From Inquilinus ginsengisoli_A (GTDB taxonomy: Bacteria; Pseudomonadota; Alphaproteobacteria; DSM-16000; Inquilinaceae): DNA of 64,000 bases. Positions 17,904-26,572 of the stretch are shown here, one piece after another. Position 1 is the stretch's first letter. Every line of letters starts with the position of its first letter. The position numbers and the translations under genes are program-made. The notes under the pieces were generated by a model. That model did no database searches. It worked only from the letters and a program-made list of their open reading frames with translations, and was not told the origin of the DNA. Where the stretch lies: NCBI RefSeq assembly GCF_031453975.1, contig NZ_JAVDPW010000016.1:62001-126000 (forward strand). Reading direction: 5' to 3'.

Positions 17904-19616
17904 ATGGCCGTCATCAATGGCGACAATGGCAACAATATTCTCACCGGTACGGACGACGCCGACACCATCAACGGCTTCGGCGGCAACGACGTGGTCGAAG
18001 GCGAGAAGGGCGACGACATCGCCAACCTCGGCGACGGCAATGACAGCTTCGGCTGGGATCCGGGCGACGGCAGCGACTTCGTCGACGGCGGCAACGGCAC
18101 CGACACGCTCGACTTCGACGGCGCCAATGCCGACGAGAGCATCCTGATCTTCGGCAATGCCGGGCAGGCGACCTTCTTCCGCGACATCGCCGCGGTGACC
18201 ATGACCCTGGACAATGTCGAGCGCATCGATTTCGCCGCGCTCGGCGGGTCGGATTCGATCACGGTCAACAGCCTCGCCGGCACCGACGTCAAGCTGGTGG
18301 CGATCGACCTGGCCGGGACGCCCGGCGGCACCGTCGGCGACGGCGTGGAGGATTCGGTGATCGTCAACGGCGCTGCTGCCGCCGCCAGCGATGTGATCAC
18401 GCTTTCGCTGTCGGGCACCGGCGCGGCCACGACCGTGCAGGTGAACGGCCTGGCGGCGCAGACGACGATCGGCCATTTCGATGCGGACGACCAGCTCTCG
18501 GTCAACGGGCTCGGCGGCAACGACCGGCTCGACGCGCGGGCACTGCCGGTGTCCATGACCCTCGTGCTCGACGGCGGCGAGGGCAACGACACCCTGATCG
18601 GTAGCGCCGGGGCGGACGTCCTGATCGGCGGTAACGGCAACGACGTCGTCGTCGGCGCCAAGGGTGACGACACCGCCTTCCTCGGCGCCGGGAACGACAC
18701 CTTCTTCTGGGCGCCGGGCGACGGCAGCGACACGGTCGAAGGCGGGGCCGGCACCGATGATCTGAGTTTCCTCGGGGCGAATGCCGCCGAGACCATCGAC
18801 ATCTCGGCCGACCACAATCGGGCGACGTTCTTCCGCGACATCGCCGCGGTCAACATGGATCTGAACGACGTCGAACGCATCCAGTTCAGGGCGCTCGGCG
18901 GCACCGATCACGTCAACGTCCACGACCTGACCGGGACCGATCTCATCCGGGTCGGGATCGATCTGTCCGGCGCGGCGGATCCGGCGACCGGCGACGGCGC
19001 GGCCGACACGGTGGATGTGGACGGTACGGCCGGGGCCGACCGCGTCGCCGTCGTGTCCTCGGCGGTCACCGTCGGCATCGCCGGCCTCAAAGCCGTGGTC
19101 GCGATCACGCATTCCGAGACGATCGACCACCTGACGGTCGACGCCGGCGCCGGCAATGACACGATCAACGCCGCGGGCCTGGGTGCCGGCCAGCTTGGCC
19201 TGACCCTGGCCGGCGGGTCCGGCGACGACGCGCTGGTGGGCGGCGCCGGGGCCGACATCCTGCACGGCGATGCCGGGCGGGACTTCCTCGCGGGCGGCGC
19301 CGGGGCCGACCGCTTCGTGTTCGCCGCGGGCGACACCGGCCTGGGCGGCTCGGGCGACCGGATCAACGACTTCAGCCATGCCCAAGGCGACAAGATCGAC
19401 CTCTCGGCGATCGATGCCAACACCGCGGTGGCCGGCGACCAGGCCTTCACCTTCATCGGCGCCGGCGCCTTCACCGGCGTGGCCGGCCAGTTGCAGGCCG
19501 TCAGCGGAGGCGGCCTGACCGCGGTCAACGGCGACGTGAACGGCGACGGCGTCGTCGACTTCACCGTCGTCCTGACCGGCGCGGTCGTCTTGACCGCGGG
19601 CGACTTCGTCCTCTGA
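17904..19616 (+). CDS. RTX-type calcium-binding protein with two repeat modules (570 aa)
   Basis: Started at the ATG at 17904 (GGGAG upstream), the protein has 570 residues. It carries RTX nonapeptides near residue 10 and around residues 230-265 and 430-470. Two copies of a ~215-residue module are marked by D-S-F-G-W-D-P-G-D (residue 47) and D-T-F-F-W-A-P-G-D (residue 265). Each continues into a V-x-x-D-L-N-x-V-E-R-I block and a D-L-T-G-T-D-like segment. The last ~120 residues form the serralysin-type C domain ending in D-F-V-L, the usual type I secretion signal. There is no N-terminal signal peptide and no enzyme domain. It is a paralogue of the next gene, with a nearly identical C-terminus. 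Confidence 0.87.
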   Translation: MAVINGDNGNNILTGTDDADTINGFGGNDVVEGEKGDDIANLGDGNDSFGWDPGDGSDFVDGGNGTDTLDFDGANADESILIFGNAGQATFFRDIAAVTMTLDNVERIDFAALGGSDSITVNSLAGTDVKLVAIDLAGTPGGTVGDGVEDSVIVNGAAAAASDVITLSLSGTGAATTVQVNGLAAQTTIGHFDADDQLSVNGLGGNDRLDARALPVSMTLVLDGGEGNDTLIGSAGADVLIGGNGNDVVVGAKGDDTAFLGAGNDTFFWAPGDGSDTVEGGAGTDDLSFLGANAAETIDISADHNRATFFRDIAAVNMDLNDVERIQFRALGGTDHVNVHDLTGTDLIRVGIDLSGAADPATGDGAADTVDVDGTAGADRVAVVSSAVTVGIAGLKAVVAITHSETIDHLTVDAGAGNDTINAAGLGAGQLGLTLAGGSGDDALVGGAGADILHGDAGRDFLAGGAGADRFVFAAGDTGLGGSGDRINDFSHAQGDKIDLSAIDANTAVAGDQAFTFIGAGAFTGVAGQLQAVSGGGLTAVNGDVNGDGVVDFTVVLTGAVVLTAGDFVL

Positions 19617-19628
19617 CCCGGTAAGGGG

Positions 19629-19660
19629 GCGGCCGCCCGGGCCAACATCCGGGCGGCCGC
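19629..19660 (+). terminator. GC-rich hairpin after the first tandem RTX gene
   Basis: A perfect 12-bp stem (GCGGCCGCCCGG/CCGGGCGGCCGC) with an eight-base loop begins 12 bases after the stop codon. There is no strong T tract after it, so it may be a terminator or an RNA-stabilising hairpin between the two RTX genes. Confidence 0.5.
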
Positions 19661-19826
19661 TGCGTTCGCCTCGAATTTAGGCTATATTGCAACGATCGCC
19701 GGTCGGCCGCAGTGGCAGCCGGCGCTCCGATATTGGCGACGTGATTTTCCTGCGGCGCGGCATCGTCCCGCCATTCTGATTGAGAGGAGGGGCCCTCGGC
19801 CCTTCTCGGAAGGGGATTTCAGGATC

Positions 19827-22823
19827 ATGTCCACATTCACCGGCACCGACGCCCCGGAAACCATCACGCCCGGCTTCGTGTCCCCCACCGTGACGGCGGT
19901 CGGCGGGCAGCCGGCGCCCTCCGCCGAGGCCGATGTGATCTCCGCCGGCGGCGGCAACGACATCGTCGCCGGCGGCCGGGGCGACGATCTGGCCCTGCTG
20001 GGCGCGGGCGACGACGTGTTCGGCTGGTCGCCGGGCGATGGCAACGACGTGGTCGAGGGCCAGGCCGGCACCGACACGCTCGACTTCGCCGGCGCGAACA
20101 TCAGCGAGAACATCGACATCTCGGCCAATGGCGGGCGGGCGCGGTTCTTCCGCGACGTCGCCAACGTCACTCAGGACCTGAACGATGTCGAGCGCATCGA
20201 ATTCCATGCCCTGGGCGGGGCCGATCGGGTCACCGTCAACGACATGACCGGCACCGACGTGACCCGGGTGACGGTCGATCTGGAAGGCGTGCTGAACGGT
20301 GGGGCCGGCGATGGCCAGGCGGATGTGGTGACGTTGAACGGCTCGGCAGCGGCCGAGACTGTGACCCTGGCCCTGTCCGGCACGGCGGTGGTGGCGGTCG
20401 GGCTGGCGGCGCAGGCGCTGATCGACCACGCCGAGGCCACCGACCGGCTGGTGGTCAACGGCCTGGGCGGCAACGACCGGATCGATGCCCGGCCGCTGGC
20501 GACGGCGGCGATCGGCCTGACCTTCGACGGCGGCGCCGGCAACGACACGCTCCTCGGCGGTGCCGGGGCCGATACGCTGCTGGGCGGCGACGGCAATGAC
20601 GTCGTGGTCGGGGGGCGCGGCGACGACGTGGCCCTGCTGGGCGCGGGCGACGACATCTTCGCCTGGAGCCCTGGCGACGGCAGCGACGTGGTCGAGGGCC
20701 AGGATGGCATCGACACGCTGGTCTTCCGGGGCTCCAACGCCAGCGAGAGTATCGACATCTCGGCCAATGGCGGGCGGGTGCTGTTCCTCCGCGATGTCGC
20801 CGCGGTGACCATGGATCTGAACGATGTCGAACGGATCCAGTTCGCCGCGTTCGGTGGCGCGGACCGGATCACCGTGAACGACCTGTCCGGGACCGACGTC
20901 ACCCGGGTGACCGTCGACCTGGAGGCCGCCCAGAATTCCGGCACCGGCGATGGCCAGGCCGATGCGGTCGGCGTGCTGGGCACCCTCGGCAACGACGTGG
21001 TCACGGTGACTTCGTCGGCCGCCGCCGTCGAGGTCACCGGGCTGGCGGCGTCGGTCGTGGTAGAACATGCCGAGGCGGCGCTGGACCGGCTGACGGTCCA
21101 GGGGCAGGCCGGCGACGACGTGATCGACGCCTCCGGGCTGGCCGCCGGCCGCATCGGGCTGACCCTGCTCGGCGGCCTCGGCGCCGATGTGCTGATCGGC
21201 AGCGTCGGTGGCGATCAGGTCACCGGCGGGGACGGCAACGATGTCGCCCTGATGGGGGCCGGCGACGATGTCTTCGGCTGGTCGCCGGGCGATGACAACG
21301 ACACGATCGAGGGCCAGGCCGGCACCGACACGCTCGACTTCGCCGGCGCGAACATCAGCGAGAACATCGATATCTCGGCCAATGGCGGACGGGCGCGGTT
21401 CTTCCGCGACGTGGCCGCCATCACCATGGATCTGAACGATGTCGAGCACATCGAATTCCATGCGCTGGGCGGGGCCGACCACATCACCGTCAACGACCTG
21501 ACCGGCACCGACGTGACCCGGGTGACCGTCGACCTGGAAGGCGTGCTGAACGGCGGGGCGGGGGACGCCCAGGCGGATACGGTGATCCTGAACGGCTCGG
21601 CCGTCGCCGACACCGTGACCCTGACCCAGTCCGGCACGCAGGTGGTGGCGACCGGACTGGCGGCGCAGCTGGTGGTCGACCATGTCGACTTCGTCGACCA
21701 GCTGACGATCAACGGCTTGGGCGGCAACGACCGGATCGACGCGCGGGCGGTGACCACGTCGCCGCTCATCCTGAGGTTCGACGGCGGCGCCGGCGACGAC
21801 ATCCTGATCGACGGCGCCGTGTCCGACCTGGTGCAGGGCGGCGACGGCAACGATGTCGTGATCGGTGGCGGCGGCAGCGACTTTGCCCTGCTGGGCGCCG
21901 GCAACGACACCTTCGCCTGGGCGCCGGGCGACGGCAACGACATCGTCGAGGGTCAGGACGGCACCGACGACCTCAGCTTCCTCGGTGCCGCCGTCAACGA
22001 GATTCTCGACATCTCGGCCAATGGCGCACGGGCGACCCTGGTCCGCGACGTGGCGTCCGTGACCCTGGACCTGAACGGCGTCGAACGCCTCCAGATCAAG
22101 ACGCTCGGCGGGGCCGACACCATCCATGTCCACGACCTGACCGGGACCGACATCATCCGGGTCGGGGTCGATCTGGCCGGGTCGAACCCGGCGGCCGGCG
22201 ACGGCCAGGCCGACACGGTGGCGGTGGACGGCACCGCGGGCGCCGACCGGGTCACCGTCGCGTCCTCGTCCGCCAGCATCGGCGTTGGCGGCCTCAAGGC
22301 CGTGGTCGCGATCACGCATTCGGAAACCGGCGACCGGCTGGTCATCGACGGCGGCGCCGGCAATGACGGGATCAACGCCGGGGGCCTGGCGGCCGGTCGG
22401 ATCGGGCTGACCCTGGCCGGCGGCCTCGGCGATGACGGGCTGGCGGGCGGCGCCGGGGCCGACATCCTGCACGGCGATGCCGGGCGGGACCTCCTCGCGG
22501 GCGGCGCCGGGGCCGACCGGTTCGTGTTCGCCGCGGGCGACACCGGCGTGGGTGGCTCCGGCGACCGGATCAGCGACTTCAGCCATGCCCAGGGCGACAG
22601 GATCGACCTCTCGGCGATCGACGCCAGCACCGCGGTGCCCGGCGACCAGGCGTTCGCCTTCATCGGCGCCGGCGCCTTCACCGGCGTGGCCGGCCAGTTG
22701 CAAGCCGTCAGCGGCGGCGGCCTGACCGCGGTCAACGGCGACGTGAACGGCGACGGCGTCGCCGACTTCACCGTCGTCCTGACCGGCACGATCGGCCTGG
22801 TCGCGGCGGATATGGTGCTTTAG
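19827..22823 (+). CDS. RTX-type calcium-binding protein with four repeat modules (998 aa)
   Basis: A 998-residue paralogue of the preceding gene, with AGGA before the ATG. The ~210-residue module occurs four times, marked by D-(V/I/T)-F-(G/A)-W-(S/A)-P-G-D at residues 63, 276, 481 and 694. Spacings are 213, 205 and 213. Each module joins an RTX calcium-binding block to an I-D-I-S-A...R-D-V-A-x-V-x-x-D-L-N-x-V-E-R block and a D-L-(T/S)-G-T-D-V-x-R-V-x-V-D-L block. The C-terminal ~120 residues are almost identical to those of the 570-residue paralogue and end in D-M-V-L. It is probably secreted by a type I system encoded elsewhere and folds when it meets calcium. A surface-layer, adhesin or matrix role is a guess. 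Confidence 0.87.
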   Translation: MSTFTGTDAPETITPGFVSPTVTAVGGQPAPSAEADVISAGGGNDIVAGGRGDDLALLGAGDDVFGWSPGDGNDVVEGQAGTDTLDFAGANISENIDISANGGRARFFRDVANVTQDLNDVERIEFHALGGADRVTVNDMTGTDVTRVTVDLEGVLNGGAGDGQADVVTLNGSAAAETVTLALSGTAVVAVGLAAQALIDHAEATDRLVVNGLGGNDRIDARPLATAAIGLTFDGGAGNDTLLGGAGADTLLGGDGNDVVVGGRGDDVALLGAGDDIFAWSPGDGSDVVEGQDGIDTLVFRGSNASESIDISANGGRVLFLRDVAAVTMDLNDVERIQFAAFGGADRITVNDLSGTDVTRVTVDLEAAQNSGTGDGQADAVGVLGTLGNDVVTVTSSAAAVEVTGLAASVVVEHAEAALDRLTVQGQAGDDVIDASGLAAGRIGLTLLGGLGADVLIGSVGGDQVTGGDGNDVALMGAGDDVFGWSPGDDNDTIEGQAGTDTLDFAGANISENIDISANGGRARFFRDVAAITMDLNDVEHIEFHALGGADHITVNDLTGTDVTRVTVDLEGVLNGGAGDAQADTVILNGSAVADTVTLTQSGTQVVATGLAAQLVVDHVDFVDQLTINGLGGNDRIDARAVTTSPLILRFDGGAGDDILIDGAVSDLVQGGDGNDVVIGGGGSDFALLGAGNDTFAWAPGDGNDIVEGQDGTDDLSFLGAAVNEILDISANGARATLVRDVASVTLDLNGVERLQIKTLGGADTIHVHDLTGTDIIRVGVDLAGSNPAAGDGQADTVAVDGTAGADRVTVASSSASIGVGGLKAVVAITHSETGDRLVIDGGAGNDGINAGGLAAGRIGLTLAGGLGDDGLAGGAGADILHGDAGRDLLAGGAGADRFVFAAGDTGVGGSGDRISDFSHAQGDRIDLSAIDASTAVPGDQAFAFIGAGAFTGVAGQLQAVSGGGLTAVNGDVNGDGVADFTVVLTGTIGLVAADMVL
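20013..22543 (+). repeat. Four-copy in-frame module repeat within the 998-aa RTX gene
   Basis: Copies begin near 20013, 20652, 21267 and 21906. Copies 1 and 3 are the closest pair: a 64-base exact match at 20053-20116 recurs at 21307-21370, displaced by 1254 bp. The alternating unit lengths (639, 615, 639 bp) show that a two-module block was duplicated as a unit. Confidence 0.8.
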
Positions 22824-22839
22824 CCGGCGACCGGGCGGC

Positions 22840-23739
22840 TCAGCCCTCCGGGGCCGGGATCAGCCTCGTGCACATGAAGTCGACGAAGGCCCGCAGCTTC
22901 GGCGACAGGTGGCGGCTGGACGGCCACAGCAGCCAGAACACGCCCGGCGCCGCCTCATAGGGCTCCAGCACCGGGCGCAGCGCCCCGCTCGCCAGCGTGT
23001 CGCGCAGCGCGAAATCCGCCATGTAGATCAGGCCCAGCCCGCGCTGGGCGCCGGAGATCAGCGCCTCGGCGCTGTTGCACACCAGGGTCGCCGGCAGTCG
23101 CCAGGGCGGGGTCGCCGGGTCGGTCCGCAGGCCCCATTCCTGCAGCGTGCCGGCGGTCGGGTATTTGTAGCGCAGGCAGGCATGGTGCTCGAGATCGGCC
23201 GGGTGCTGCGGCACGCCGCGCCGCTCGAGATAGTCGGGCGACCCGACGATGTGGAAGCGGAACGGCCCGACCCGCCGGGCCATCAGCCGGGAATCGGTCA
23301 GCGTGCCGCTGCGGATCACCGCGTCCAGCCCCTCGGCGATGACGTCGACCATGTGGTCGTTGAAGTCGAGGTCCAGCTCGATCTCGGGATAGAGCCGCAT
23401 GAACTCCGGCAGCACCGGCACCACCAGGTGGTGGAGGGCCGCCGGCACGCTGACCCGCAGCCGGCCGCGCGGCGTCTCCATGGCGTGCTGCAGCTCGGCC
23501 TCGGCGTCGGCCACGTCGCCCAGGATGCGCTGGCAGCGTTCGTAGAACAGCGCGCCTTCCGCGGTCAGGGTGATCCGCCGGGTGCTGCGGTGGAACAGCC
23601 GGGCGCCCAGCCGCTCCTCCAGCCTCACCACGCTCTTTCCCACTGCCGAGGCGGAGATGCCGAGCAGGCGGCCGGCGGCGACGAAGCTGCGGGTCTCGGC
23701 GGCGCGGACGAAGGCGGCCAGGCCGTTCAGGTTGTCCAT
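22840..23739 (-). CDS. LysR-family transcriptional regulator
   Basis: A 299-residue LysR regulator from the ATG at 23739; a 12-residue extension is possible. The N-terminal winged helix is typical: F-V-A-A-G-R-L-L-G-I-S-A-S-A-V-G-K-S-V-V-R-L-E at about residues 18-40, then R-L-F-H-R-S-T-R-R. The C-terminal part is a LysR substrate-binding domain of the CrgA/DmlR-like group with L-D-L-D-F-N-D and L-A-L-R-D-T-L-like blocks. It is transcribed divergently from the MFS gene, with an inverted repeat between them, so control of that transporter is the natural inference. Confidence 0.9.
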   Translation of the reverse strand: MDNLNGLAAFVRAAETRSFVAAGRLLGISASAVGKSVVRLEERLGARLFHRSTRRITLTAEGALFYERCQRILGDVADAEAELQHAMETPRGRLRVSVPAALHHLVVPVLPEFMRLYPEIELDLDFNDHMVDVIAEGLDAVIRSGTLTDSRLMARRVGPFRFHIVGSPDYLERRGVPQHPADLEHHACLRYKYPTAGTLQEWGLRTDPATPPWRLPATLVCNSAEALISGAQRGLGLIYMADFALRDTLASGALRPVLEPYEAAPGVFWLLWPSSRHLSPKLRAFVDFMCTRLIPAPEG

Positions 23740-23763
23740 TGCAAGATCCCGATTGCGGACTGG

Positions 23764-23784
23764 AATTCCGTTCACAGCGGAATT
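23764..23784. promoter_or_regulatory. Inverted repeat between lysR and the MFS gene (putative LysR box)
   Basis: AATTCCG and CGGAATT are separated by seven bases (TTCACAG). The position, 25 bp before the lysR start within a 130-bp divergent gap, is where LysR proteins bind to repress themselves and activate the divergent gene. The outer T and A are 13 bases apart rather than the classic 11. Confidence 0.5.
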
Positions 23785-23869
23785 TGTGCCGGTTGGGCGA
23801 TCATTACGGCCGGATTATCTTTCATGCAACGCCGCGAGGGAACGCGGCCCCCTCACATCAGAGTTGCCC

Positions 23870-25438
23870 ATGCCCCGGAATCCTGATTCCGCGGCGGCGC
23901 CGTCCGCGTCTTCCGCCGGCCATGGCCGGATGGAGAAGCTGCTGGTGCTGGCCGCCGTGTGCCTGTCGCTGCTGGCCCTGCCGTTCAACTTCACCGGACC
24001 GGCCGTGGCGATGCCCGCCATCGCCCGATCGCTGGGCGGCGACCCGATCGCGCTGAACTGGATCACCAACGCCTTCATGCTGTGCTTCGGCAGCTCGCTG
24101 ATGATCGCGGGCGCGCTGGCCGACGGCTACGGCCGCAAGCGGCTGTTCCTGATCGGCCAGGCGGTGTTCCTGCTGGCCTCGCTGGCCCTGACGGTGGTGC
24201 ACGACCTGCTGGTGCTCGACCTGCTGCGGGCGCTGCAGGGCGGCGCCGGCGCCGGCGCCTTCTCCGCCGGCCTCGCGGCGCTGGCGCAGGAATTCGACGG
24301 CCAGGCCCGGACCCGCGCCTTCAGCCTGATCGGCACCACCTTCGGAATCGGCCTGGCCTTCGGCCCGCTGCTGTCCGGCCTGCTGGTCGAGACCGTGGGC
24401 TGGCAGGCGATCTTCCTCGGCACCGCCGTGCTCAGCGCCATCGCCTTCGGCTTCGGCTGGCGTTTCATGCGCGAATCGCGCGACCCCGGCGCCGCCGGGC
24501 TGGACTGGCCGGGCGCCGCCAGCTTCACCACCGCCCTGTCGCTGCTGACCTATGCCGTGCTGCTGGCACCGGAAGAGGGTTGGGGCAGCGCCTGGGTGGT
24601 CGGCCTGCTGGCCGGGACCGTGGCCCTGGCGGCCTTGTTCATCCGGATCGAGACCCGGGCGGCGCGGCCGATGCTGGACCTGACGCTGTTCCGCTTTCCG
24701 CGTTTCGTCGGCGTCCAGCTGCTGGCTGCGGCGCCGGCCTATTCCTTCGTGGTGCTGCTGATCCTGCTGCCGCTGCGCTTCGTCGGCATCGAGGGCTGGG
24801 GCGGCGTCGGCGCCGGCTGGATGATGATGGCGCTGTGCGGGCCGATGCTGGTGGTGCCGATGCTGGCGGCGCTGCTGACCCGCTGGTTCTCCGCCGGCGT
24901 GCTGTGCGGCGCCGGGCTGCTGGTCACCGCCGCCGGGCTGGTGCTGCTGTCCCAGGTGCCGCCGGGCATGGCCGCGGCTGCGATGGTGCCGCCGCTGCTG
25001 GTGATCGGCCTCGGTATCAGCCTGCCCTGGGGCCTGATGGACGCGCTGGCGGTCAGCGTGGTGCCGAAGGAGCGCGCCGGCATGGCCGCCGGCATCTTCA
25101 GCACCACCCGCGTGGCCGGCGAAGGCATCGCCCTGGCGGTGGTCGGCGCCATCCTGGCCGGCTTCGTCAGGACCGGCCTGGCGACGGTGTCCGGCCCGGT
25201 CGACCCGGCGACGCTGACCCTGGCGGCCCAGCGGCTGGCGATGGGCGACCTGGCCCAGGCCGCGGCGACCCTGCCGCAGGCCGGGCCGGCCCTGCTGGTT
25301 CAGGCCTATGGCGACGCGTTCCACGGCCTGCTGTTCGTGCTGGCCGCCATCACCGTGGTCTCGGCCGTGGTGGTGTTCGGCTTCCTGTCGCGCACCGTGC
25401 CGGTCGCGGAGCCGGAGCTGGTCCCGGCGGCGGAGTGA
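23870..25438 (+). CDS. MFS drug transporter, DHA2 (EmrB/QacA-like) family
   Basis: A 522-residue inner-membrane protein with 14 hydrophobic segments, typical of 14-helix proton-coupled drug exporters. The start at 23870 is chosen because sequence upstream is antisense to lysR. The conserved motif A-like loop D-G-Y-G-R-K-R-L-F-L-I-G follows helix 2, and the motif C-like G-x-x-x-G-P-L-x-x-G lies in helix 5 (I-G-L-A-F-G-P-L-L-S-G). The first helix carries F-N-F-T-G-P-A-V-A-M-P-A-I-A instead of the more usual L-D-x-T-V-V-N-V-A-L-P. It is probably activated by the divergent LysR regulator in response to a toxic compound; no fusion or outer-membrane partner is adjacent. Confidence 0.88.
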   Translation: MPRNPDSAAAPSASSAGHGRMEKLLVLAAVCLSLLALPFNFTGPAVAMPAIARSLGGDPIALNWITNAFMLCFGSSLMIAGALADGYGRKRLFLIGQAVFLLASLALTVVHDLLVLDLLRALQGGAGAGAFSAGLAALAQEFDGQARTRAFSLIGTTFGIGLAFGPLLSGLLVETVGWQAIFLGTAVLSAIAFGFGWRFMRESRDPGAAGLDWPGAASFTTALSLLTYAVLLAPEEGWGSAWVVGLLAGTVALAALFIRIETRAARPMLDLTLFRFPRFVGVQLLAAAPAYSFVVLLILLPLRFVGIEGWGGVGAGWMMMALCGPMLVVPMLAALLTRWFSAGVLCGAGLLVTAAGLVLLSQVPPGMAAAAMVPPLLVIGLGISLPWGLMDALAVSVVPKERAGMAAGIFSTTRVAGEGIALAVVGAILAGFVRTGLATVSGPVDPATLTLAAQRLAMGDLAQAAATLPQAGPALLVQAYGDAFHGLLFVLAAITVVSAVVVFGFLSRTVPVAEPELVPAAE

Positions 25439-25470
25439 GGCGGCAGCCTGGGGCCCTCCCCCCACCCTCA

Positions 25471-25531
25471 TCCCGCGAAAGCGGGATCTCGTGACGCTCT
25501 CACCGGCGAGAGATTCCCGCTTTCGCGGGAA
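25471..25531. repeat. Paired complementary hairpins (extragenic palindromic repeat)
   Basis: A 16-base hairpin TCCCGC-GAAA-GCGGGA (25471-25486) and an 18-base hairpin TTCCCGC-TTTC-GCGGGAA (25514-25531) are reverse complements of each other. They therefore form either two small or one large stem-loop. This is a typical repeated extragenic element of GC-rich alphaproteobacteria. It sits between convergent genes and probably also works as a bidirectional terminator. Confidence 0.65.
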
Positions 25532-25560
25532 TGACGGCCGAAGGGAAAGCGGCGGGCGTT

Positions 25561-25728
25561 TCAATGCGGCGGGTGGATCGAGAGGATGTAGAGCGCGTGG
25601 ATGATGCCCGGGATCCAGCCCAGGATCGTCAGGATGATGTTCAGCCGCAGCTCCGGCCCCGCCCCGATGTCGAGATAGACGGCGAGCGGCGGGCAGAGGA
25701 AGGCGAGGACGTACAGCAGCGTGACCAA
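25561..25728 (-). CDS. Pmp3/YqaE family small membrane protein
   Basis: About 55 residues. Two hydrophobic helices are separated by a short loop with the family pattern P-P-L-A-V-Y-L, then N-I-I-L-T-I-L-G-W-I-P-G-I-I-H-A-L-Y. Pmp3/YqaE proteins are stress-related proteolipids that influence membrane potential. The start is uncertain: the TTG at 25728 fits the family's length, but there is no clear ribosome-binding site, and the frame stays open upstream without family similarity. The family assignment is good although the gene is tiny. Confidence 0.7.
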   Translation of the reverse strand: MVTLLYVLAFLCPPLAVYLDIGAGPELRLNIILTILGWIPGIIHALYILSIHPPH

Positions 25729-25840
25729 GGACCGGGCCCGGCAGTGGATCCAGCCCTTGCCTAGTCCCCTCCGCCGCCCGGGGGCAAGGCCGGAGGTGTA
25801 ACGGAATGTTGCCCGGCGCGGCTGCCGCCTCGCCCGCGGC

Positions 25841-26428
25841 TCACCCCAGCGTGTCGTAGAGGCGCAGGATCCAGGACAGCTGATAGGCGATGTTCGCGAC
25901 CATGAAGACGAGATGGAACAACCGGTTGCGCGTGGCGATGGCAATGCCGCACAGCAGCAGATAGCCGGAGATCCGGAGCTCGTATTCATAGCCGAAGCCG
26001 CGCAGGTAGTCCGCCCCCTTTAGCAGCGTGTCGAAGACGTCGACCACGAAGGTCAGGGCGAGGATGCCGAAGAACCATTTCCGGCGGGACAGGAAATAGT
26101 CCTCGTAGCCGGCATAGTCGGTCAGGTCGTCGGGGAACAGCAGGACGCAGAGCAGGAAGAACAGCGCCGCGTAGAAGATGATGAACAGGTACAGGCCGAA
26201 GGTCCAGCTGGCGACCGCGAAGCGGAACTCCCACCACCAGAAATGGGCCACGGCCAGCAGCAGCGACAGGGCCCAGCCGAGATGGACCGGATAGACCCGC
26301 TGCCGCCCCGGATGCTGGACCAGCCGGGCGAAGCCGGTCAGCAGCCGGGTGATGCACAGGCCCAGCACGATGCCGATGATGACCCGGATGTGCAGATAGA
26401 CCTGCGGGTTGGTTGCAACGCTGTCCAT
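25841..26428 (-). CDS. Hypothetical multi-pass membrane protein
   Basis: A 195-residue protein from the ATG at 26428. I do not recognise a named family. It has five or six hydrophobic segments, starting with V-Y-L-H-I-R-V-I-I-G-I-V-L-G-L-C, and includes charged loops such as D-L-T-D-Y-A-G-Y-E-D-Y-F and R-K-W-F-F-G-I. Aromatic content is high. It is divergent from the amino-acid importer; the 144-bp gap between them holds the sigma-54 promoter that points the other way. No function can be inferred beyond membrane location. Confidence 0.7.
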   Translation of the reverse strand: MDSVATNPQVYLHIRVIIGIVLGLCITRLLTGFARLVQHPGRQRVYPVHLGWALSLLLAVAHFWWWEFRFAVASWTFGLYLFIIFYAALFFLLCVLLFPDDLTDYAGYEDYFLSRRKWFFGILALTFVVDVFDTLLKGADYLRGFGYEYELRISGYLLLCGIAIATRNRLFHLVFMVANIAYQLSWILRLYDTLG

Positions 26429-26502
26429 GGCCCGCTCCGCCGACTCTCCTGCCGCCAGCCTGCGACATGGTTCCGCGAGCATCAATCCCGCCCGATCGCT
26501 TC

Positions 26503-26518
26503 TGGCACGCCGCTTGCT
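26503..26518 (+). promoter_or_regulatory. Sigma-54 (RpoN) promoter of the amino-acid importer
   Basis: TGGCACG-CCGC-TTGCT matches the -24/-12 consensus (TGGCACG-N4-TTGCW) at every fixed position, with the invariant GG and GC ten bases apart. Transcription should start near 26529, about 45 bases before the binding-protein ATG. It suggests nitrogen control through NtrC or a similar activator. Confidence 0.75.
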
Positions 26519-26572
26519 GACCCGGGACCCGATGGGCGCGGCGGGCGCGCCGGCACGGATGGAAACAGTCGG

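Noticed and set aside
19677..22703. A 1008-codon open frame antisense to the 998-residue RTX gene, and a 659-codon frame (5277-7256) antisense to the first RTX gene
   Set aside because: Both are by-products of the repetitive, GC-rich codon use of the RTX genes; the predicted products are low-complexity and have no domain-like pattern, while the opposite strands encode clear RTX repeats.
17900..22820. Periodic short DNA repeats resembling an array
   Set aside because: They are in-frame RTX nonapeptide and module repeats, not direct repeats with unique spacers of constant length, so this is not CRISPR.
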